Positions 1 to 3,866 of a DNA stretch of 22,814 bases are shown one piece after another (the stretch's first letter is position 1; every line of letters begins with the position of its first letter). Made by a program: the position numbers and the translations under genes. The notes under the pieces are model-generated. The model had not been told where the DNA came from. It was given only the letters and a program-made list of their open reading frames with translations, and did not search any database. This DNA is from a virus: positions 1-22,814 of IMG/VR virus record IMGVR_UViG_3300035670_001303; one strand, given 5' to 3'.

Positions 1-31
1 TTTCGTTGTCGATGATGCAAAGACGATGCAT
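1..31 (-). CDS. Partial small ORF, 5' end only
   Basis: The ATG at 31-29 shares its A with the TAA stop of the preceding gene (TAATG overlap). The ten visible codons read M-H-R-L-C-I-I-D-N-E before the window ends. The overlap style matches the other genes of this leftward cluster, which is the main reason to call it. Nothing can be said about product or length. Confidence 0.45.
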   Translation of the reverse strand, partial: MHRLCIIDNE

Positions 32-216
32 TACAACTCCTCTACGATGGTATCTAGTGCTTGGTCCATTACATCCATCTGCAGCATGAGGTCTGCATTG
101 ATGAGGTCTGCGGCGTACATGATGATCTGTCGCTTGGACATGGGCTCATCGAATTCTACTGTCGTCGTGATAGTGCAAGCGTCAATGACGAATGTGACGT
201 TGTAGCGCTTCATCAT
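31..216 (-). CDS. Small hypothetical protein, 61 aa
   Basis: Unrecognised 61-residue acidic protein. The N-terminal part alternates hydrophobic and polar residues (YNVTFVIDACTITTTVEF, likely beta-strands), and the C-terminal half is helical and Met/Asp-rich (DLMLQMDVMDQALDTI). No membrane segment or Cys cluster is present. The start ATGATG overlaps the TGA stop of the upstream gene by 4 nt and the stop overlaps the ATG of the next gene, so it is probably translated by coupling. It belongs to a tightly packed leftward cluster of tiny genes typical of phage early or accessory regions. No function is proposed. Confidence 0.6.
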   Translation of the reverse strand: MMKRYNVTFVIDACTITTTVEFDEPMSKRQIIMYAADLINADLMLQMDVMDQALDTIVEEL

Positions 217-503
217 TCCCCCGTTCCGTAGTTCTCAAGGAATTCTGCAAAGTAGATCAGCGGGACATAGCCGTAGACCCGCGTATCTCCGTCTGGCTCT
301 GCGGGTGTGCATCCAGCAAACTCAGGAAGAATGTCGTTCACCCACTCGCCATTCTTGAAGAATGCGAGTTCGACAGAGTAGGGGAAGCGTGCATACGCTC
401 CATCTCCGATTGCGATGGATACCTCATCAGCAAGTGGATGCGAGATAGACGCCTTGGCATTGATGAGGTTAGTCTTTCCGTAGGACTCTACGCGGGTAAT
501 CAT
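213..503 (-). CDS. Hypothetical protein, 96 aa
   Basis: Unrecognised soluble protein of 96 residues. Aromatic and Gly-rich stretches (DGAYARFPYSVELAFFKNG, VYGYVPLIYFAEFLENYG) look like a small beta-rich fold. There is no signal peptide or transmembrane helix. Its ATG lies inside the ATGA that also ends the upstream 34-residue gene, and its own TGA lies in the ATGATG start of the downstream gene, so it sits in the middle of a translationally coupled leftward operon. Base composition is close to 50% GC, richer than the structural genes further right. Confidence 0.65.
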   Translation of the reverse strand: MITRVESYGKTNLINAKASISHPLADEVSIAIGDGAYARFPYSVELAFFKNGEWVNDILPEFAGCTPAEPDGDTRVYGYVPLIYFAEFLENYGTGE

Positions 504-604
504 GGCAGCAGTTCTCCTGACTCAATGCCTCCCACGATTGCCATAGCAATCAGGAAGCCTCCGACAATGACGAATGATGCAGCGTGCTGCAGGAATGCTC
601 TCAT
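500..604 (-). CDS. 34-residue single-pass membrane peptide
   Basis: Short gene: ATG at 604-602, TGA at 502-500. The product is M-R-A-F-L-Q-H-A-A-S followed by one hydrophobic helix (FVIVGGFLIAMAIVGG, about residues 12-27) and a short acidic tail. The one-pass topology is visible, but the function is unknown. The start overlaps the stop of the upstream 59-residue gene (CCATGA) and the stop overlaps the start of the 96-residue gene. The A of its ATG is also exactly 7 nt downstream of a TAAGGT -10 hexamer inside the upstream gene, so it may additionally be made from a leaderless transcript. Confidence 0.55.
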   Translation of the reverse strand: MRAFLQHAASFVIVGGFLIAMAIVGGIESGELLP

Positions 605-780
605 GGCTTCACCTTAGCACTAGGGTCTGACACTTGACGGATGAGGGAGCGGTAGTAGTCCACACGCTCGCGGTCGATTGCATCGACAGCATCCCGACCG
701 ATGGCAAGGATGAGGGAACGTCGCGCACGTTGCGCGGAGGTCTGACGGGGAGCGATGCCCCGATAGGGGTAGGCGTTCAC
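601..780 (-). CDS. Small hypothetical protein, 59 aa, GTG start
   Basis: Reading the minus strand from GTG at 780-778 gives 59 codons ending in TGA at 603-601. The product is basic: residues 12-23 are Arg/Gln/Ala-rich (RQTSAQRARRSLI), followed by a helical stretch with DAVDAIDRERVDYYRSLIRQ. The GTG overlaps the TGA of the upstream gene (GTGA) and the stop overlaps the next ATG (ATGA), the same coupling seen throughout the cluster, which supports the non-ATG start. No recognisable family; possibly a small helical DNA-binding or regulatory protein, but that is a guess. Confidence 0.55.
   Translation of the reverse strand: MNAYPYRGIAPRQTSAQRARRSLILAIGRDAVDAIDRERVDYYRSLIRQVSDPSAKVKP
611..633 (-). 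promoter_or_regulatory. Leftward extended -10 promoter, copy D
   Basis: On the minus strand this reads GTGTCAGACCC, TAG, then TGCTAAGGT, matching the other copies at 988, 1073 and 1243. The TG-n-TANNNT part is an extended -10 (TAAGGT at 616-611). The position 7 nt beyond it is 604, the A of the ATG of the 34-residue membrane peptide. It lies inside the 3' end of an upstream coding region, so coding constraint could explain part of the match. Confidence 0.4.
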
Positions 781-962
781 TTGCCCACCACCCGATGGAT
801 GACGTAGCGCCGACTCTGCAGCGCGTACTCACCAACGCGGCTACGGTTTGCGTAGCGTGCGTAGGTCATGGCCTCACCATGCGAGAGCCAACGGGTCATG
901 GGGACTCCCCCATAGCGTGAGCGATCATCCAATCGGATGACGCGGTATCCATTAGTAGCCAT
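777..962 (-). CDS. Small basic hypothetical protein, 61 aa
   Basis: First gene of the leftward overlapping cluster. The product is strongly basic and Arg/Tyr-rich (DDRSRYGGVPMTRW, YARYANRSRVGEYALQSRRYVIHRVV), with no Cys or membrane helix. It has a good leader: AAGGGG at 974-969 ends 6 nt before the ATG, and promoter copy C is predicted to start transcription near 981. Its TGA stop overlaps the GTG start of the next gene. No family was recognised; the charge would suit nucleic-acid binding, which is only inference. Confidence 0.65.
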   Translation of the reverse strand: MATNGYRVIRLDDRSRYGGVPMTRWLSHGEAMTYARYANRSRVGEYALQSRRYVIHRVVGK

Positions 963-987
963 TTGCTACCCCTTTCTTTCTACCCCG

Positions 988-1010
988 ATACTAGCACGGG
1001 GGTCTGACAG
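988..1010 (-). promoter_or_regulatory. Leftward extended -10 promoter, copy C
   Basis: Minus-strand CTGTCAGACCCCC then GTGCTAGTAT: an extended -10 (TG-C-TAGTAT, hexamer 993-988) behind the conserved TGTCAGACCC block. The predicted start near 981 gives a leader of about 20 nt holding the purine-rich TAGAAAGAAAGGGG ribosome site of the 61-residue gene at 962. The same TAGAAAGAAAGG leader follows copy A, so promoter and leader repeat as a unit. Confidence 0.6.
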
Positions 1011-1015
1011 TCTGG

Positions 1016-1052
1016 CCTAGGGCTCATCCCTCATGGGGCTTATTTGCCTAGG
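1016..1052. repeat. Paired CCTAGG palindromes between promoters
   Basis: CCTAGG occurs at 1016-1021 and 1047-1052, with a third copy at 1240-1245 next to promoter copy A. The first two lie between promoter copies B and C, in a 142-base gap with no gene. They could be operator half-sites or part of a weak hairpin in the leader from copy B. Six-base palindromes recur by chance, so support is modest. Confidence 0.25.
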
Positions 1053-1072
1053 AGGTATTTAGTTATAGGTAC

Positions 1073-1095
1073 ACCCTAGCATGGGGGTCTGACAA
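1073..1095 (-). promoter_or_regulatory. Leftward extended -10 promoter, copy B
   Basis: Minus-strand TTGTCAGACCCCC then ATGCTAGGGT. The hexamer TAGGGT is at 1078-1073 and the TG is one base upstream of it. It lies just downstream of the 35-residue Cys/His gene and points at the main leftward cluster, in tandem with copy C about 85 bp further on. A tandem pair would let the cluster be transcribed even if one element is blocked. Confidence 0.55.
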
Positions 1096-1104
1096 TGAGG
1101 TCTG

Positions 1105-1212
1105 TCAGGAACCGATCAACTGTGCATCAACAATATGCTCGTTGCATACCATGATGTGGTTCACATTGACCTTGGCGGTATCGCCACAGAATGAACACTT
1201 ACGCTCTGTCAT
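1105..1212 (-). CDS. 35-residue Cys/His zinc-binding-like protein
   Basis: ATG at 1212-1210, TGA at 1107-1105. The 35 residues contain C6-S-F-C9, then C23-N-E-H26: a CxxC-N13-CxxH arrangement able to hold one zinc ion. An AAGGAAG ribosome site lies 8 nt before the ATG and promoter copy A is placed to start transcription about 24 nt upstream, so the gene has its own promoter, leader and site. A plus-strand reading frame over the same bases has no supporting signals. Small zinc proteins of this size in phages are often transcription or enzyme modulators; the target here is unknown. Confidence 0.6.
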   Translation of the reverse strand: MTERKCSFCGDTAKVNVNHIMVCNEHIVDAQLIGS

Positions 1213-1242
1213 TTCTTTCACTTCCTTTCTTTCTATGCCCCT

Positions 1243-1265
1243 AGGCTATCATGGGGGTCTGACAG
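1243..1265 (-). promoter_or_regulatory. Leftward extended -10 promoter, copy A
   Basis: Minus-strand CTGTCAGACCCCC then ATGATAGCCT (hexamer TAGCCT at 1248-1243, with TG-A upstream). The predicted start is near 1236, just before the TAGAAAGAAAGGAAG leader of the 35-residue gene. A degenerate fifth copy (CCCCCATG, two extra G, TAGGGT) is at 1268-1284, immediately upstream. Confidence 0.6.
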
Positions 1266-1294
1266 TCACCCTACCCATGGGGGTATACATACTA

Positions 1295-1363
1295 TGGCAA
1301 ATCGGACATTGCCAAAAACATTTTCCGAACAATTTTCGTCATCAAATCCTATGCGAAATTGTT
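1295..1363. promoter_or_regulatory. Two dyads in the divergent intergenic region
   Basis: The 304-base stretch 1213-1516 between the leftward and rightward units has no convincing gene. It holds TGGCAA (1295-1300) facing TTGCCA (1309-1314) across an 8-base loop, and AACAATTTTCG (1328-1338) facing CGAAATTGTT (1354-1363) across 15 bases with one bulged T. Two TTTGACAA copies (1386-1393 and 1426-1433) follow; neither has a well spaced -10. These could be operators or hairpins at the meeting point of two transcription units; the sequence alone does not decide. Confidence 0.3.
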
Positions 1364-1477
1364 ATGAAGGTTCTCGGCGTGTCGGTTTGACAAGTGTTCC
1401 GTGTTGTGTGCGGTCTATTCTTAATTTGACAAAGGGCTCAGAACATGCACCGTACAAATCTAGACAAAATTAAAGTT

Positions 1478-1497
1478 TGTAACTTTTATAAGTTACA
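1478..1497. promoter_or_regulatory. 8+8 bp dyad upstream of the endonuclease promoter
   Basis: TGTAACTT, four-base spacer TTAT, then AAGTTACA: a perfect inverted repeat ending 4 nt before the extended -10 at 1502. It occupies the -15 to -35 zone of that promoter, where a bound dimeric regulator would block or recruit RNA polymerase. This makes it the best operator candidate in the window. As RNA it would not be transcribed from the predicted start. Confidence 0.45.
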
Positions 1498-1501
1498 TTT
1501 G

Positions 1502-1510
1502 TGATAAAAT
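1502..1510 (+). promoter_or_regulatory. Extended -10 promoter, leaderless start at 1517
   Basis: TGA-TAAAAT with hexamer 1505-1510. The seventh base after the hexamer is 1517, the A of the endonuclease ATG, and no Shine-Dalgarno sequence precedes that ATG (only TAAAAT). The transcript is predicted to begin with AUG. Confidence 0.6.
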
Positions 1511-1516
1511 TAAAAT

Positions 1517-2044
1517 ATGAAAACGTGCATAAAATGTAACATTAGTCAGACATTAGAAGATTTTCCAAAATCATCCAGCAGCAGGGATGGCAGGCATTCA
1601 TATTGTAAGAAATGTATGGTGCAACAAAGAATGAACAAATATGAGTATAAAAAGAAAAGAATGACAACAACCCTTACGCATAAACAATGTAGGCTTTGTG
1701 AGGAAGTTTTGCCATTAAGCGAATATTCAGACTTAAATAAGACATATTGTAAAAAATGTTCTTCATTTTTAGGACACAAAAGAGTTTTAGCGCGATATAA
1801 ATTAACTGTAGACGACTACGTTAATATGTTAAAGAAACAAAACTATGTGTGTAAAATTTGCGGAGAGAAAGAAGAAAAAAGACTTTCTGTAGATCATGAT
1901 CATTCCTGTTGTTCTGGTAAGGAAACATGTGGCAACTGTATTAGAGGGTTGCTATGCTCATACTGTAACAAGACTCTTGGTATGGCTAAAGATGATCCTG
2001 AAATCTTGAAAAAGATGATTAAATACTTAGAGTCTTTTAAATAA
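1517..2044 (+). CDS. Endonuclease VII-like protein with two extra Cys clusters
   Basis: 175 residues. The C-terminal part (about 90-172) resembles the recombination endonuclease VII family (T4 gp49 type): zinc ligands C112-K-I-C115 and C147-S-Y-C150, the catalytic DHDH at 126-129, and N151 directly after the last Cys, matching the family's active-site Asp/His and Asn. In T4 this enzyme resolves branched DNA before packaging; related HNH proteins can also be homing enzymes. The N-terminal half adds two CxxC...YCKKC clusters (C4/C7/C30/C33 and C58/C61/C78/C81) that look like small zinc ribbons and may bind DNA. It is the first gene of the rightward unit, with its own promoter and dyad. The endonuclease fold is likely; the branched-DNA substrate is inference. 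Confidence 0.85.
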   Translation: MKTCIKCNISQTLEDFPKSSSSRDGRHSYCKKCMVQQRMNKYEYKKKRMTTTLTHKQCRLCEEVLPLSEYSDLNKTYCKKCSSFLGHKRVLARYKLTVDDYVNMLKKQNYVCKICGEKEEKRLSVDHDHSCCSGKETCGNCIRGLLCSYCNKTLGMAKDDPEILKKMIKYLESFK

Positions 2045-2066
2045 AATTTTTAAACTTTTGCCAAGG

Positions 2067-2072
2067 TACAAT
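2067..2072 (+). promoter_or_regulatory. -10 promoter element, leaderless start at 2079
   Basis: TACAAT followed by six bases and then ATG at 2079, so the expected start base is the A of the ATG. The extended TG is absent (GG instead), and no ribosome site precedes this ATG. It decides the start of the following gene over the TTG at 2058, which lies upstream of the predicted transcript start. Confidence 0.45.
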
Positions 2073-2078
2073 ATATGC

Positions 2079-2270
2079 ATGAGACCTGTCAAGCCATGGG
2101 ATTTATTAAATAAAGACAATTGGACAATGGAAGAAGTTCGCAATAAAAGACTAGAAATTTGCGGGGAATGCGAAAACTATAATTCTATTGGACAATGCAA
2201 GTTATGTCATTGTTTTATGAGTGCTAAAACATGGCTAGAAAATGCCTATTGTCCTATACGCAAGTGGTAA
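2079..2270 (+). CDS. Small Cys-rich zinc-ribbon-like protein, 63 aa
   Basis: 63 residues from the ATG at 2079; a TTG 21 nt upstream would add seven residues but precedes the predicted transcript start. The C-terminal two thirds carry the pattern ICGEC - CKLCHC - K - CPIRKW. I recognise this style of short Cys-rich protein as common in aquatic phage genomes, ending in a CP...W motif; the six Cys and one His could bind one or two zinc ions. The molecular role is not known to me. It sits between the endonuclease and the lysis-like cluster, with a separate promoter on each side. Confidence 0.7.
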   Translation: MRPVKPWDLLNKDNWTMEEVRNKRLEICGECENYNSIGQCKLCHCFMSAKTWLENAYCPIRKW

Positions 2271-2273
2271 AAT
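2265..2273 (+). promoter_or_regulatory. Extended -10 promoter, leaderless start at 2280
   Basis: TGG-TAAAAT, hexamer 2268-2273, inside the last codons and stop of the Cys-rich gene. The seventh base after it is 2280, the A of the next ATG. No ribosome site is present between them (ATACAT). Confidence 0.6.
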
Positions 2274-2279
2274 ATACAT

Positions 2280-2564
2280 ATGGCAGGACAAAAACCTTCA
2301 TGGAAGTTACGCAGACGAGCAGTATTTGGCTCATTGCTTTTTGCAGGGGCAATCATAGTATATGTGCTTGCTCGTTGGGATGATACTTCTTTGGCACAAA
2401 CAGCAGTATTAGGGGCTTTTGGTCTTATTGGTGCTATTGTTGCTTCATATATTGGTGGGGCTGTATATGAAGACACAAGGCTAAAAAATTTGGGGGAAAT
2501 GCCAATAATTCCTCCAACACAAGTTTCTGAATCAACAGATACAGAATATATAGGAATGGAGTAA
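2280..2564 (+). CDS. Two-TM membrane protein, lysis cluster
   Basis: 94 residues. A basic start (KLRRR, residues 9-13) is followed by two hydrophobic helices at about 14-31 and 40-62, with a Trp-Asp-Asp turn between them, then a soluble tail of about 30 residues rich in Pro, Thr and Glu. This resembles the small two-helix membrane proteins often placed next to holins in actinobacterial phages; it could be a second holin, an antiholin or a holin regulator. The next gene (holin) starts 3 nt after its stop, and its final codons supply the GGAG ribosome site for that gene, so the two are coupled. The family link is from memory, not from a search. Confidence 0.7.
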   Translation: MAGQKPSWKLRRRAVFGSLLFAGAIIVYVLARWDDTSLAQTAVLGAFGLIGAIVASYIGGAVYEDTRLKNLGEMPIIPPTQVSESTDTEYIGME

Positions 2565-2566
2565 AC

Positions 2567-2785
2567 ATGTTTACAATTCACTTTTGGAAGCAGTCAACCG
2601 AAAGAGCACTAAAAACATTTGCACAATTTATTATTGTGGTTGGCGGTGCTGGTGCATTTAATGTATTTACAGTTGATTGGGCACAGACACTAGGACTTGC
2701 TCTTGGTGGCGCACTTCTTTCATACGCAACAAGCATTGTTAGCGCAGGCGTAAAGAAGGAAGACAGCCCAAGTCTTGTAGAATGA
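2567..2785 (+). CDS. Holin, r1t type
   Basis: 72 residues. It starts with an amphipathic segment FWKQSTERALKTFAQ, followed by hydrophobic helices at about 21-37 and 42-60 and a short charged tail KKEDSPSLVE. The order W-K-x-x-x-E-R-A-x-K-T-F-A-Q, a helix, V-D-W, then a second helix is characteristic of the phage r1t holin family. Such holins accumulate in the inner membrane and open it at a set time. The ribosome site GGAG ends 5 nt before the ATG. The usual partner endolysin is not found nearby, which is unusual. Confidence 0.85.
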   Translation: MFTIHFWKQSTERALKTFAQFIIVVGGAGAFNVFTVDWAQTLGLALGGALLSYATSIVSAGVKKEDSPSLVE

Positions 2786-2794
2786 TGTTATAAT
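2786..2794 (+). promoter_or_regulatory. Extended -10 promoter with start-stop leader
   Basis: TGT-TATAAT, hexamer 2789-2794, expected start near 2801. The leader contains AGGAG (2811-2815), then ATG TAA (2818-2823), a one-codon reading frame, and eight A before the gene's ATG at 2832. AGGAG is 16 nt from that ATG, longer than usual, and is better spaced for nothing except the start-stop. Confidence 0.5.
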
Positions 2795-2831
2795 TAAATA
2801 ACAATTCTATAGGAGATATGTAACAAAAAAA

Positions 2832-3278
2832 ATGAACAAGGTCTTGGGCTTCTTCCAATCTAGAAAGGTTTGGATGAGGCCCTTTGACTTTTATGTAGCA
2901 CTTTTGCTATTTGTTGCAGGTTTATATAGTATTGTGAACGATACATGGCCTGAAACAGTAGGAAATGACACTACTGAAGCATTTATTGTTATCGTTTCTT
3001 TATATCTGATGACTGCGGCGGCAGTCATAATGGCCTCTCTATTATGCAAAAGAGCATCCAGACCAGTATTCTCTTTGATGGGAGAACTCTATGGTTGGAT
3101 GTTTGTTGCAGCAGCCTCATTAGCCACAAGTCTTATGTATATTGGTTCAGCAGTATCACATACTCCTGATTCTTGGTGGCTTTGGGGAATTCTTCTTACT
3201 GTATGGGTGGGTATGACTATAGCAAGCGCAATCAGATCTTTTGACCTATTTCTTGTTTATAGGAGTTTGAAACCATAA
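2832..3278 (+). CDS. Four-TM membrane protein, 148 aa
   Basis: Unrecognised integral membrane protein with four hydrophobic helices at about 17-36, 50-70, 82-105 and 114-134, and a basic C-terminus. There is no enzyme motif. It follows the holin and shares a TAATG overlap with the next gene, so it probably belongs to the lysis or membrane cluster; it might regulate the holin or anchor a complex, but neither is shown. The ATG at 2832 is the only ATG in frame near the promoter; an AUGUAA mini-frame lies 14 nt upstream in another frame. Local GC is near 40%, clearly lower than the following gene. Confidence 0.7.
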   Translation: MNKVLGFFQSRKVWMRPFDFYVALLLFVAGLYSIVNDTWPETVGNDTTEAFIVIVSLYLMTAAAVIMASLLCKRASRPVFSLMGELYGWMFVAAASLATSLMYIGSAVSHTPDSWWLWGILLTVWVGMTIASAIRSFDLFLVYRSLKP

Positions 3279-3592
3279 TGGACCCAGCAATATTAGTCGC
3301 TATCATAGGCGTCCTTGCCGCCCCATTTGCCGCGCTCATAACGTGGATGCTTAATAGAAAGAAGCACATTGCCGACATTTACACGGCTTTGAGCGAGTCT
3401 TCACAAACCGCCGTCGAAACTATGCAGTTGACCATGAATGAACTGCGTACAGAGTTGGAAGAGGCTCGTAGAAAGATTGACGACCTTATTGCTGAAAATG
3501 AGTTATTGCGTCACGACCTACACGAACTTAAGAAGCAGAATCAGGATCTAATGGCTGAGATTCGCGGTCTACGCGCTTCCTACGAGAAGTAA
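3278..3592 (+). CDS. TM plus coiled-coil protein, 104 aa
   Basis: One N-terminal hydrophobic helix (about 4-24) followed by a stop-transfer NRKK and then an almost continuous coiled coil from about 40 to 100 (heptads rich in Leu, Glu, Lys, Arg: ELEEARRKIDDLIAENELL). The topology suits a membrane-anchored rod, as in spanin-like or holin-associated phage proteins, but it has no lipobox and no known family was recognised. The ATG shares bases with the upstream stop (TAATG). Its 3' end overlaps the tail of the convergent HNH gene by 65 bp. Composition is GC-richer than the upstream neighbour. Confidence 0.75.
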   Translation: MDPAILVAIIGVLAAPFAALITWMLNRKKHIADIYTALSESSQTAVETMQLTMNELRTELEEARRKIDDLIAENELLRHDLHELKKQNQDLMAEIRGLRASYEK

Positions 3593-3866
3593 TAACAGCG
3601 TGACAATTGCTGCAGCGTACCTCGCATTTGCGTATCTCTTTTAATATAGTGGACCATGCATAGTCGCTGCGAATAAGATTGGAAACACTTGCTTTCTTAT
3701 TATCCTCAATGTGATCAAACTGTAGCGCTACTGCGTGTTCATCATATCCGCAATCCACGCATCCCTGCGCTAATTTGATCATGCCTGCTAGCCTCCACTT
3801 AGCCCCTCTTTTTCGCGCTCGCGGCGAAGGGAAAGCGTTGATGTGCCTATTAGATTCTAAACTCAT
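3528..3866 (-). CDS. HNH endonuclease, 112 aa
   Basis: Zinc-bound HNH nuclease: C36-V-D-C39, F50-D51-H52, then C85-S-N-C88-H89 in the usual order, with the basic N-terminal arm RARKRGAKWR seen in this short phage family. Such proteins nick or cut DNA, as free-standing homing enzymes or as packaging co-factors; no terminase is nearby, so homing is favoured here. I chose ATG at 3866, which overlaps the end of thyX by 17 nt. An internal ATG at 3782 has a better ribosome site (GGAGG 9 nt upstream) and would give a shorter protein that keeps the HNH core; an ATG at 3926 lies too far inside thyX. The last 21 codons overlap the convergent coiled-coil gene. Confidence 0.8.
   Translation of the reverse strand: MSLESNRHINAFPSPRARKRGAKWRLAGMIKLAQGCVDCGYDEHAVALQFDHIEDNKKASVSNLIRSDYAWSTILKEIRKCEVRCSNCHAVITSRRKRVDRESQPLDPDSAS

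Noticed and set aside
620-835. Minus-strand 71-codon frame rich in Cys/Arg/Pro
   Set aside because: It conflicts with the overlapping GTG-start gene (601-780) and the 61-residue gene, both of which fit the coupled chain; it is a shadow frame of GC-rich DNA.
1142-1390. Plus-strand 82-codon frame over the leftward control region
   Set aside because: It covers the 35-residue minus-strand gene and two promoter copies, has no ribosome site or -10, and its composition is not protein-like.
1386-1433. Two TTTGACAA boxes as tandem rightward promoters
   Set aside because: No TANNNT hexamer lies at 16-18 bases from either box, so they are only noted as possible binding sites.
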